A stretch of 64,000 nt of DNA, taken from Mycoplasma sp. Mirounga ES2805-ORL. GTDB lineage: Bacteria > Bacillota_I > Bacilli_A > Mycoplasmatales > Metamycoplasmataceae. The position numbers were made by a program, and so were the translations under genes. The stretch lies in NCBI RefSeq assembly GCF_017084445.1, contig NZ_CP070947.1, positions 720,457-784,456 on the forward strand. Reading direction: 5' to 3'. Numbering within the stretch: the stretch's first letter is position 1; every line of letters begins with the position of its first letter. Shown here piece after piece: positions 23,287 through 34,600 of the stretch. Under the pieces are notes generated by a model that saw only the letters and a program-made list of their open reading frames with translations, searched no databases and was not told the DNA's origin.

Positions 23287-24058
23287 AAATCAACAAGAAG
23301 ATACTCAAAGTCTTTATGTAACAGAAGATGGTAAATATGATATTCAGTTAGAAAACTTCGATGGTCCACTCGATTTATTACTATCTCTAGTTAAAGATAA
23401 AAATATTGACATAATGGACATTGACCTTTCTAAGTTAGCAACAGCATATTTAGACATTATTAATAAGTTACAAGAAAATGAAATTGATATTGCAGGTGAT
23501 TATCTAGTTATGGCTGCAACATTGCTTGCTCTTAAAACTAAGATGATGCTTTACACTCCTGAAGAAAAACCAGAAATTGAAGTTGATAAGCAAGAAATAT
23601 TACAAAGACTTTATGAATATCAACAATTTAAGGAAATATCTAAAACACTTAGAGAACAAGAACAACTTCGTAAAGAAATTTTTATTAAATCACCAAGTGA
23701 CATTGAGGAATTCTTGGTTGAGGATGATGAAACAGCTTTAGATGGCACATCTAATCCGCTTAAGTTAATTACTGTTTTAAGAAAGATGTTTGAAAGAACA
23801 TATGCAGATCAAATTAAAAGAACTAAACTCGAACATTTTAATTTGACACCAAAAGATCAAATACCATACATTTTAAATTTATTTGATAATCATGATGAAG
23901 TAACATTTGAAATGATCTTTAAAGTTCCATCATTGAACCACTTTGTTATTACATTTTTAGCTGTACTTGATTTAGTAAGAAGACAAATAATTACTATGAG
24001 TCAATCAGAACAATTTGGAACTATAAATTTTGCAAAAGGAGAAGCTTATGAAAAATAA
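23267..24058 (+). CDS. scpA: Segregation and condensation protein A
   Basis: Kleisin subunit of the SMC complex (263 aa). The family start YDIQLENFDGPLDLLLSLV is preceded by about 30 extra residues. LLALKTKMMLYTP follows, and the C-terminal winged-helix region includes VTFLAVLDLVRRQ-like residues. It bridges SMC heads with ScpB. It overlaps plsC upstream and scpB by 11 bases downstream. Confidence 0.93.
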   Translation: MVKKTNKNQQEDTQSLYVTEDGKYDIQLENFDGPLDLLLSLVKDKNIDIMDIDLSKLATAYLDIINKLQENEIDIAGDYLVMAATLLALKTKMMLYTPEEKPEIEVDKQEILQRLYEYQQFKEISKTLREQEQLRKEIFIKSPSDIEEFLVEDDETALDGTSNPLKLITVLRKMFERTYADQIKRTKLEHFNLTPKDQIPYILNLFDNHDEVTFEMIFKVPSLNHFVITFLAVLDLVRRQIITMSQSEQFGTINFAKGEAYEK

Positions 24059-24626
24059 TATTTTAGAAGCGCTACTATATGTTCAAGGAGATGAAGGATT
24101 AACAATTAATCAAGTTAAAGATATTTTTGGATTAAATACATTAGCTGAAGGACGTAAAGTAATGAACGATTTTATAAAAGAATATAATAAATCGGATGGA
24201 GCCTTAAAGGTTGTTAACTTTAATGAAGTATATAAATTAGCAACTAGAGAAACTTATAAGGAATATATAACTAAAATGGTTCAAGTTGTTAAAAAACACC
24301 GTTTAAGTCAAGCAGCCATTGAAGTTGCTGGAATAGTCGCATATAAACAACCTGTTACTCGTTCTATGATTAACAACATTAGAGGTGTTGCTAGTGAACA
24401 AGTTTTAAATACCCTTTTAACTAAAGGTGTTGTTGAAGAAGTTGGAATAAGTCCAACTCCTGGTAACCCTATTCTTTATGGAATAACTAATAAATTTTAT
24501 GATTACTTTAAGATTAAATCGTTAGCCGAACTTCCAAAATTAACAGAGTTTAATTACATCGATGGAACAGAGAATGAAGCTGAAGATTTTAACTTATTTG
24601 ATAGTCAACGCCCGGAAGGAAACTAA
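24048..24626 (+). CDS. scpB: Segregation and condensation protein B
   Basis: ScpB (192 aa): ILEALLYVQGDEGLTINQV begins the first winged helix. The second has LSQAAIEVAGIVAYKQPVTR and IRGVASEQVLNTLLTKGVVE. ATG 24048 was chosen over an upstream start at 24030 because AAAGGAGAA precedes it and the family start MKNNILEALL fits. It works with ScpA and SMC. Confidence 0.93.
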   Translation: MKNNILEALLYVQGDEGLTINQVKDIFGLNTLAEGRKVMNDFIKEYNKSDGALKVVNFNEVYKLATRETYKEYITKMVQVVKKHRLSQAAIEVAGIVAYKQPVTRSMINNIRGVASEQVLNTLLTKGVVEEVGISPTPGNPILYGITNKFYDYFKIKSLAELPKLTEFNYIDGTENEAEDFNLFDSQRPEGN

Positions 24627-24659
24627 ACAAATAAAAGAGGTAATCTCTTTTATTTGTTT
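24625..24659 (+). terminator. Strong hairpin after scpB
   Basis: A perfect 15-bp stem AAACAAATAAAAGAG/CTCTTTTATTTGTTT with a 5-base loop, overlapping the scpB stop. The T-rich 3' arm is interrupted by G, so termination may be partial. Confidence 0.7.
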
Positions 24660-24670
24660 ATATAAACATT

Positions 24671-25558
24671 ATGAAAATATTTAAAGCTACTAAAAATGAT
24701 CAAGGAAGGACTTTATATAAGTTTGTAAAAAATATATATAAGAATAATTCCCTTAACCAAATATATAGATCCTTTCGTAAAGGAGATATTAAAGTTAATG
24801 GTAAGTCAGTAAAGGATCATAACTATATTATTAATTTTGATGATGAAATTAAAGTTTATGGACTTAATGACGAATTTGAAGTTGTAGATTTTAGTAAAAA
24901 AGAACAAATTTTAAAGTTAGACATAGTTTATGAAGATAAAAATATTCTTATTGTTAATAAACCTTTTGGTATAGCCGTTCATGATACTGAACCAAATAGT
25001 TCATTAGACAAAGAAGTTTTAAAATACCTAAAATATAAAACTGCGGATAGTTTTAAGCCTAGTCATGTAGGCCGTTTAGATAAGGCAACTAGTGGTCTTA
25101 TAGTCTATGGTAAAAACTATAAAACAGTTAAAGAATTAAATTATAAAACTTCTTTTTTTACAAAAATATATGAGTATATCTCAGAAAAAGTTACGCCAGA
25201 TGGTCAGTATTGGGTAGATGTTAAAAAAGATAAAGAAGGTTTTTTAGAACCTATTGCCATTTATAACGAAGACACTAAGCCTCTTAATACAACTAATCTT
25301 TGGTCTACAACTTTTTTTACTTTGAACGGTCACACATATGCTCAATTAGGAACTGGTAAAAAGAATCAGATTAGAGTTACTTTAAGTGCCTTAAAAAACC
25401 CTATAATTGGTGATTGGAAATATGGCGGTAGAAGAGCTAGCAGGCTTTATTTACATGCATATAAAATTATTTTTAATAGTCTTGAGAGTGACTTAAAATA
25501 TTTAAATAATAAAGAGTTTATTTGCAATAAAAAGATAGGAGCATTATGAAAAAAATAA
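24671..25558 (+). CDS. RluA/RluD-family rRNA pseudouridine synthase
   Basis: Pseudouridine synthase (295 aa) with an N-terminal S4 RNA-binding domain (SFRKGDIKVNGKSVKDHNYI). The catalytic domain has IVNKPFGIAVH and HVGRLDKATSGLIVYGK, where the Asp of RLD is the nucleophile. Later motifs are LGTGKKNQIRV and LYLHAYKI. The TGA at 25547 is Trp, so the protein ends at 25558 and overlaps gatC by 13 bases. A TATAAA four bases before the ATG suggests a near-leaderless start. The target uridine cannot be assigned. Confidence 0.88.
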
Positions 25559-25848
25559 CTGATGAATTTATTAAAACACTAGCTTCATCATTAATGTTTG
25601 AACCAAGTAAAAAAGTTTTATTTGAAATTAATAAAGAATGAGGAAGGCTAGTTAAAGACTTTGAAAGATTAAAAATGTATGACACAGATGGGGTTAAACC
25701 ATTAACTCATATAGATGAAAATCTATATGTTGATTTTTTAAGAGAAGATATTGTTGATGAAAACTTTAATTTAGACAAGCAAAAAGAATTAGATAATGCA
25801 AAAAAAAGAGATGATAATTACATTATTATTGAACAGGTGGTTAAATAA
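25546..25848 (+). CDS. gatC: Asp/Glu-tRNA amidotransferase subunit GatC
   Basis: Small GatC-like subunit (100 aa), identified mainly by position before gatA and gatB. The helical start (ITDEFIKTLASSLMFEPSKK) and the later LREDIV-type motif fit GatC, which tethers GatA to GatB. The Shine-Dalgarno ATAGGAG lies within rluD and gatA starts on its last stop base. Confidence 0.8.
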
Positions 25849-27176
25849 TGAAATTAAAAGTTTTAGGCGATTTTAATTTAGCAATTAAGGAATTAAAAAA
25901 TGATAAAAATAATGCCGTTGCGCACCTTTTTGAAAATTCTATTTCAGAAAATAAAAATGGTACTTTAGCAGATGCTATTTTTACCATTAAAGAAACTTAC
26001 GCAACTGAAGATGCTTCAACAACAGCTTCAAGTAATTTGCTTGTTGGTTTTAAACCAAGTTATACTGCAACCGCTGTTCAAAAATTGATTGATGCAGGAG
26101 CGGTTAAAGTGGCAAAAGTACATTGTGATGAGTTAGCATTAGGTGGTACCGGCTTATATAGTAATAATGGATTAATTGTCAATCCTTTAGATTCTTCGAG
26201 ATTAGTTGGAGGTTCATCATCTGGTTCAGCTGCAACATTCACTAATAATATATCTTTTGCATTAGGAAGTGATACTGGTGATAGTGTGAGATTACCAGCA
26301 AGTTATAATGGAATTCTTGGTTTTAAACCTAGTTATGGAGCTATTAGTAGATATGGCTTATTTGCCTATTCTTCAAGTTTAGATACTGTTAGTTATTTCA
26401 CACATAATGTTAATGATACTTTTGTTATTGCAAAAACTCTATTTGGACAAGACAATAAGGACTTTACATCTAAAGATATTTATTTAGGCAACGAAATAGA
26501 AGCTAGAAAACCCAAAAAAATAGCTTTATTAAATGTTGAATCAAATCTTGAAAAGAATGTTAAAAAACAATATCAATTCTTAAGAGAAAAATTTTCTCAA
26601 CATCAAATTGATTTCGACTATATTGATATAAATAAAGACTTATTAGATTTAGTAAAAATAGTTTACGAAATTATTTCATTTTCAGAAGCTAGTTCTAATT
26701 TAGCAAACCTTAATGGTGTTGCATTTGGACAAAGAGAAAGTGGTGAAACATGAAGTGAGATAATGAAAAATACTAGATCAAAGGGTTTAGGCTATATGAT
26801 TCAAAGACGCCTAACATTAGGTGCTTATTTCCTTCATCAAGATAACCAAAAAGAGATGTTTGTTAAGGCACAAAAAATTAGAAGATTAATAAAAAATTAT
26901 TGAGACAATTTACACAATAATTATGATCTTGTTGTATTTCCAGCTTCTGCAAATGTTGCTCCACTTATAGGTATTGAGTTAAATAAGAGCTTTGGATATA
27001 TGGATTCAATTTTAACAACTGCAAATTTAGCTGGAAATCCTTCTATAACAATACCTTGAATAAAAGTTAATAATTTACCAGTTAATATAGCTTTAGAATC
27101 TAAAATATATGAAGATGATAGATTGCTTTCTCATGCATTATGAATGGAAGAAAAATTTAAGGAATGAGGTATTTAA
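25848..27176 (+). CDS. gatA: Asp/Glu-tRNA amidotransferase subunit GatA
   Basis: Amidase-signature protein (442 aa) that frees ammonia from glutamine. The catalytic Lys lies in DAIFTIKETYAT, and the Ser-rich loop RLVGGSSSGSAA and ALGSDTGDSVRLPASY hold the Ser-cisSer-Lys triad. The usual D-N-x-x KD-to-IKE change is seen. It is shorter than bacterial GatA (about 480), as in other mycoplasmas. TGA at 26751 and later are Trp. It overlaps gatC and gatB by one base each. Confidence 0.93.
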
Positions 27177-28594
27177 TGAGTATTTTTGAAACAATAATAG
27201 GTATTGAAATACACCTTGAATTAAACACAAAATCTAAAATGTTTTCTCCATCAAAGAATATGTATGGTGACAAACCAAACACTAATATTAATCCAATAGA
27301 TATGGGTTATCCAGGAACCTTACCATTATTAAATAAAGAAGCAGTAATTTCGGGAATAAAATTAGCTAAAGCATTAAATATGGAAATTGATGATGAAATG
27401 CATTTTGATAGAAAAAATTATTTCTATTCTGATTTACCTAAAGGATACCAAATAACCCAATTTTATAGACCTATAGGAAAAAATGGACAATTGAAAATCA
27501 ATACTTCAAATGGTCCTAAAATTATTTCTCTTGAAAGAATTCATTTAGAAGAGGATACTGCTAAGCAAACTCATGAAAATGGGGTTACAAAATTAGACTA
27601 TAACCGTGCAGGAGTTCCTTTAATAGAAATAGTTACAAATCCTGTAATTAGTTCATCAGAAGAAGCTGTAGCTTATATAGATATGATTAGAAAAATTGCA
27701 TTATATCTAAATATAAGCGATGCTAAAATGGAAAATGGTTCATTAAGAGCTGATGTCAATATTTCACTTCGTCCAAAAGGTTTTAACGGATTTGGCACAA
27801 AGGTCGAAATAAAAAATATGAATACTTTATCTGGTGTTAAAAATGCAATAGATTTTGAGATAAAAGAGCAAACAAAGAAAATATTAAAGCAAGAAGCAAT
27901 ACTCCAACAAACTAAGCGTTATGACGACACTACTAAAACCAATATAGTTATGAGAACTAAAACTGGTCAAGTAGATTATAAATATTTTCCAGAGCCAAAT
28001 ATTCCATTTATTAAATTAAGCAAGGAGTTTATAGATAATGTTAAATTAAATGAATTACCTTGAGAAAAAGAAAATAGATATATTAAAGAAAATATTAATC
28101 CTATATACATAAACAGTTTAATTAATGACATTGACCTAGCTAAATATTTTGATTCTATAAAATATAGTGATAGAGATAAGTTATCTAAATTATTCTTTGC
28201 AGAAGTTGTTTCAATAGCTAATTCTAAAAATGTAAATGTTGTCGATTTAGGAATTAAAACTTATCATATTGAGCAAGCTATTAGAGCCCTTGACGATGAA
28301 ATTATTAGTGGTAAGTCATTTAAAAAACTAGTTCCTTTATTAATTAATTTGGATACTGATTTAATTGATCATTTATTTGATAAGTACAACTTAAAACAAA
28401 TAAATGATAAGCAATTAATAAATAAGTGGATTCAACAAATAATTAATGAAAATCAAACAATTGTTAGTGAATATAATGAAAGACCAGAAAAAGTTATTAA
28501 GTTTATATTAGGAAATGTAATGAAGATATCTAATGGTCAAGCTAATCCAACAATAACTAATGAACTAGTTCTAGATTCTTTAAATAATAATTAA
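27176..28594 (+). CDS. gatB: Asp/Glu-tRNA amidotransferase subunit GatB
   Basis: GatB (472 aa): IGIEIHLELNTKSKMFS, YFYSDLPKGYQITQFYRPI and LDYNRAGVPLIEIVT are conserved core motifs. The tail has the YqeY-like tRNA-binding domain ending FILGNVMKISNGQANP. With GatA/GatC it converts Glu-tRNA(Gln), and in some species Asp-tRNA(Asn), to the amidated form. ATG 27176 follows gatA directly; an earlier in-frame codon at 27164 lies inside gatA. Confidence 0.95.
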
Positions 28595-28601
28595 AACACT
28601 A

Positions 28602-28629
28602 AAAAATGAGCGGTTGCTCATTTTTATAT
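28602..28629 (+). terminator. Terminator after gatB, shared with the giant gene
   Basis: AAAAATGAGC/GCTCATTTTT with a GGTT loop. The A and T flanks allow use from both strands; the giant minus-strand gene ends inside it at 28624. Confidence 0.85.
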
Positions 28630-31600
28630 TTCTAATTTGTATCAGTTTGAAAGCGAGTATTGAATGCCTGATAATTCAGGATCTGATTCTAAATCTCCAT
28701 TTTCATTATTAGGATAGTATGTTCAATCATTTGTATATTGTTTAGTGATATCTAGAATTATTTTAAGGCCTGTTTCATATCTATTTTTAATTAAAGCATA
28801 TGAGTTTCTAATGTGAGATGTATCGTAATACATGCTTCCGGTTTTAGATATATCATTATTTACTTTAAAGTCTTTTGCTTGATGGAATAGTGGTCCAGAT
28901 GTTATGCTTAATTGGATAAGTAGTTTAGCAATTACATCTGATTGCATGTTGATTACACCTTTATTACTTTGTCAGCCAAAGTAACGTCAGACAGCATCTC
29001 TAACATCGTAATAATTTGTCGAATCATTATAGTTTCATTGTGATTGCTTAAACAAATTAGCAAGTACATTTGAAGGTTTATCAGTATGATTTTCTATTAC
29101 ATTTTTAGTTAAATCAACAAATCTTTTTAGTTGTTCATATGATTTTCTAGTAGGTATATGAGAATAACTAGGGTCTTTTGGTTTCATAAATTTTGATACA
29201 TCATCGTTATCTAAAAACTTATTTGCCATTCTTTTTAAAATACTAATATCTTTGCATATTAGATCGTAAACTTCATAAATTCTCTGATTTTGATATTTAG
29301 TTTTTTCATAGTATTTATATCCATCGCCAAAATAAACCGCTTTAAAAATTGTTAACTGAGAGTATATTTTGTGTAATTCACTGCCAGAATTAAATGTTTT
29401 TGAAACGTAATTTAATAGCTGTGAAAATTTATTTTCAATAGAATTTTTTAAATTTGGTACAAATTGCCCTAGGAATTCGATTGATTTTTGGGCAATTTTA
29501 TCAAAACTATCGATGTTTTTGAATTTATTAATTTCTTGATTGTAATTAGTTCATTCGGGTTTTAAACCATATTGATTTAAGTATTCATCTCTAGTTCATT
29601 TATGATAATTATCATTATTTATATTTGTAATAGCAGATTTTATTTTTGCTAATGCTTGAGAAACAAGATTATTATATTTATTTTCAGTTTCTTGAATTTT
29701 AGAATTAATTAAATTTGAATCATTTGAATCCTTAAGTGTAACTTTAATAGTTTGCACTAACAAGTTTAAATCACTTATAGAAGCTTTTTCAGAATTGATT
29801 ATGCCTTTATTATTTACTAAAATATTATTTGCGTATTCTGTTGATTTATTAATTTTTAATGATAATTTGTAAAGTTCAATTAATTTTTTAACACTTTCTA
29901 AGACATTGTTGAATTCGGTATATTGAGTATTAATTGATGTTGTTGAGTTTGAATTAAAGGATTCAGGTTTTAAGAAGTTATCTATATTTTGAATTAATAA
30001 TTGTAATCTTTGTTTTTCATAATTTAAATCTATAGTGCTTGTAAGTGAATTACAATTAGAAATTTCAATATTTGAATTAGATTTCAATTCATTGAATTTA
30101 TTTTTTAATAACTCTCTTGAATTTATTAAACTCATTAATTGATTTTTTAAATCAACAATATTAACACTATCTCAAAGCGTTTTATTTTTATTTAAATCAT
30201 TAAAGTCATTTGAAGATATGTGGTTAGCAAGTTTAGAACTAGTTGAAGTTAAGTTACTTCTAATTGCTGTAAAGTCAGAGTTATTTAAGACTTTACTTAA
30301 TAATTTATCAACTTCATTTTTAATGTATTGTAATTCAGATTTTGAATCGTTAAGTAATCTTAAGTATTTTGCTTCTTCAACTGCAAATGTATTTTTCAAA
30401 TTATCCAATTTGTCTTTTAAAACTAATGACGTATCGGAAGTTGAAAATGCATTATTAGATGCTACGTCTTGAAGGGCTGTTTTAATTTGATCTGTTTGCG
30501 ATGGGTAATTTAATTTTTCTGAAATAAAAGTGTTTATTTTGTCAATTTCTAAATTAATTTGAGATTTTAAATCTTTTATGTAATTTGATTCAAATAGATT
30601 TGTTTTTTGAAAGACTTTTTTAACTTCATTATAAGCAATATCAATTTCATTTTTAGTCTTGCTTGCTGGAAGATCATGAGTAGTCAAGTATTGATTTAAA
30701 ATATCTTTTAATGTTTCTTTTTCTTGACAATCATGCATTTTTGCAATTAATTTATTTGAATTTGTGAATAATTCCTTAAGTTTATCTACACTTTGTTTTC
30801 TATTGGTTTTAATATTTTCAATAATTTGAGTTTGTTCGGAAATAATTTTATTTATCGATATTAATCTTTGTTCCAATAATTCAATAATATCGTTTTCAGT
30901 TGATTGATTAATTTCTTCAATTGCTGATGCTAATATATTTTTTGGACTTATGTAATCATTGTTTTCTTCAAGTTTTAAATTTAATCTTTCGATTTCGATT
31001 AGTTTAGATTTAACTAAATTTAATATATGTGTTTTTAATACTTTTTGTGCTTTTTTAGTTTCTTTTTCAATGTTGGCAATTTCTAGCATCAATTCCTCTT
31101 TAGAAATAGAAGTGTTCCCTAACGAAATAGTTGCTTTTGAAATTGCATTTTGTAAATCGCCCTTATTTGAGGTTAAACTGTTATAGTTTTCTTCATTAAA
31201 TTTGAGAGCAATTTTTTCAGCATTTTCTTTTAAAGTTGTTAAATCTTTTTTAAGTTTTGCAATAGTTTCTATGTTTTTAAATTTAGTTATAGAGCTTAGT
31301 AATACAGTATTAGCATTTTCATACTCTTTAATTCCTGATTGAACGTTATTTATTACATCATTTGATTGATTAATAGTTGTTATCAATTCATTAATGTCTA
31401 CTTCTGGGTAATTTGATAAAAGTGATATTTTTAATAATTGTGCTTCAGCAATATTACCATTTAATAAATTCTTCTTCACTTGGTTTTCATCATCTATTTT
31501 TGCTTTCGCATCGCTTGCTTCTTTTAGTAAATTTTTAATTGAATTTGTGGTTTCTTGTATTGAACTGTTATCGCTTTCTAAATTGAATTTATTTCTATTT

Positions 31601-34600
31601 AATTCAAGAGCGTCATATAAGGATTTAAATTTAAATTGAGAATCATTTTTATCTTTATAGTTTGAAAGATGATTTGGGACTGAATTTAAGTTATTAATAA
31701 ATTCATCTCCCAGGTTTATTTGCTCTCTTAATTTTTGCAATTCAATAAAAGTTATTTTTTCATTTTGGACTTTATTTATAATTGAATTTATATTTTCATT
31801 CGCCTTTGTTAGTTCCTTAATTCCTGAAGTACCATTTTCATAAACATTATTTGAATATTGTATTTGTTGTTCAAAAATAGAAGAGTCATATTTTGAATAT
31901 GCTGTGGTTTTTAAACTGTTAAGTAATTCATTTGCCTTGGCGATACTATCTTTAAGAGTGTTTTTAGCTAGCTCATTGCTTTTAATAATTTGATCTCTTT
32001 CAACTTTTGCGAGATTGAGAGATTTTGTTAATTTATTACTTTCATCTTCGTACTGTGATTTATTTAAACTTAAATTTTTTGAAGCTACTAGAGCGGTTTC
32101 TAGTTTATCTACAAGATTTTTAAATTTATAATCTAAAGATCCTTTTTGGCCATAGTTAGAAATATGGTTTTGTGTATTTTCAATTTGGCTAAGAAACTCA
32201 TTAGTTTCATCAATTTTTTTAGTTAATATCTTTCTTGCTAAATAATCAGCTTTAGTATTATTTATTATTTGAATTAATGAGTTTAAATCTTCATTAGCTT
32301 TATTGAATTCTTTAATACCTGAAGTAGTGTTGTCTTTAATATTTTTGGAAATACTAATTTTTTGATTTAACTCTTTAGTGTCATAACCTAAATAAGGTTC
32401 ATTTTCCAATTCGTTTTTAAGGATTGTTGCTTTTTGTATTGTAGACACTAACTCAGATTTAGCTGTGCTGTTTTTAGAATCAATTTCAGTTTTTATATTA
32501 ATAGCTGATTCTAAAGCTTCTTTTAATTCTGTGGCACTAGCATTTAATGCTGATTGATCTGATAGTGGATTTTTTTCAATTTGCTTAGCATTATTCAATA
32601 TTGTTAATAAGTTCTTGAATTTATATTCATTAGAAGTTTTGCTATTGTAATTTGAAAGATGATTTGTTGTTGACTCAACTATTTCTAAAAATTGGCTCAC
32701 TTCTTTAATTAGATTTTTTAATTTTTGTTGTGCAACGTAGATTATCTTTTCTTTATTTGTAGTTTTAATAATTTCGTCTAAATCTTTTGTTGCCTTATCG
32801 TATTCTTTAATTCCCGAAAGAATGTTGGTAAAAATATTTCTAGTAGCAGTTATTGTTGCAACTAGTAAAGTAGTATTGTAACCTATATATGGATTATTTT
32901 GAACTTCAATTAATAATAAATTAGCTTCGTCAATTTTACTTTCTAAAATATTCTTACTATTTTGATTATTTTGTTCAATAGTATCCTTAATTTTTTTAGA
33001 TTTTGTTAACAGATCAGAAAGTTTATTTGTTTCACTTTCTAGGGCATCTTTTTCATATGATAAATCATTAATGATGATTTTTGCATTACTATTGGCATTT
33101 AACAATTCATTAAATTTATATTCAATTGTTGCTTTATTTCCGTAATTTGAAAAATTATTAGGTATTTTATCTATCTCATCTAAAAATTCATTAATTTCGT
33201 CTATTTTTGATTGTAAATGTTTCTTAGCAACATAAATATCCTTTTGCTTATTATTTTGTTCATAAGATTTTTGTAAAGAAATTAGTGTTTCTTTAAGATT
33301 ATCTAAATTTGACGACTTGTTATCTAAAGTTTGTTGAGAAAGTGTGATTGCGCTTTCAAATGTTATTGTTTCATATCCATTGTAAATTGAATTAGTTTTT
33401 ATATTGTTTAGTAATTCGTTAGAATTTTGAATTAACAATTTTAATTGATCAAATTCATTTTTATACTCAACATCAATATTATTTTTTATTTTTTTTGCAT
33501 CATTAAGTTTGCTTGATAGAGCGACTTTTTTATTTTCATAAACACTCTTAGTTTCATTGTTTTTATTAGCAACTAAAAGTGCCTCATTAATAAAATCGAC
33601 TAGTTCCTTAAATTTAAAGTCAGGACTGATTTTGTTATTATATTTCCCAATGTGATATTCATCTTTTTCTAATTCTACATTTATAAATTCATTAGAATTC
33701 GCGATAACTTTCTTAAGATCATCTTGAGCTAATTTAGCCTCAACAGTGAGTTTAAAATCATCTATTAATTTTTTAACATAAACGTTTTCACTGTCAATAT
33801 GAGTTTTTAAAATAATTTTAAATTTTTCATCAGAATTAGGAACATCATATTCATCAACTTTGTCTTTTAAAGTGTCGTAAATTTGTCATGAAGAATTTAA
33901 ATCAGACATAATAGTTTTAGCAACTTCAATAGTGTTTTTAAATTCAATTATTGAATTTAGACGTTCTTTATCAATCTTTTCTTTATCTTCTTTAATATTT
34001 GAGTTTGTTTTCTTAGATTCACTCAAAGCAGTATTTAATTCAGGAATAGTATTTGTAATATTTAATTTGCTTATTGTACTTATTAATGTTGTGAAACGTA
34101 ATTTAATTGTTTTATAATCATCATTTGGTTCAAGACTATTTAATAAATTATTAGCATTTTCTTTTTCGATATTTAATTGAGAAAGAATCTTATTTTTTTG
34201 ACCTAATATTTTATTTTCTTCGTTTTTAATTTTGTTGAATTCTTGAGTTAAACTATTTAAAACATTATTTAATTCACCTTCATCATTGAGCTTTAATTTG
34301 GAATTTACTTGGTTTACATATACGCTAAATAAGACTTCTTCGCTCGAGAAACTAAATTTATAATTAACCCAATCTATATGTTTTGAATTATTTTTAAAAT
34401 TAACAATTTGTTCTAATTTATTTTTAATGTTGATCTTAATGCTGTAAATTTTAAAAGCATCATTTAAATCAGAGATAAATGATCTAATTTTAGAAGGGGT
34501 TGTGTTGTTTAATCCTTTTTTAATTTCGTTTATACCCGCAATATATATATTGAATATTTCTTGTTCTTCAGAATCTAAAACTTGTTTAGTTATTAATTCT

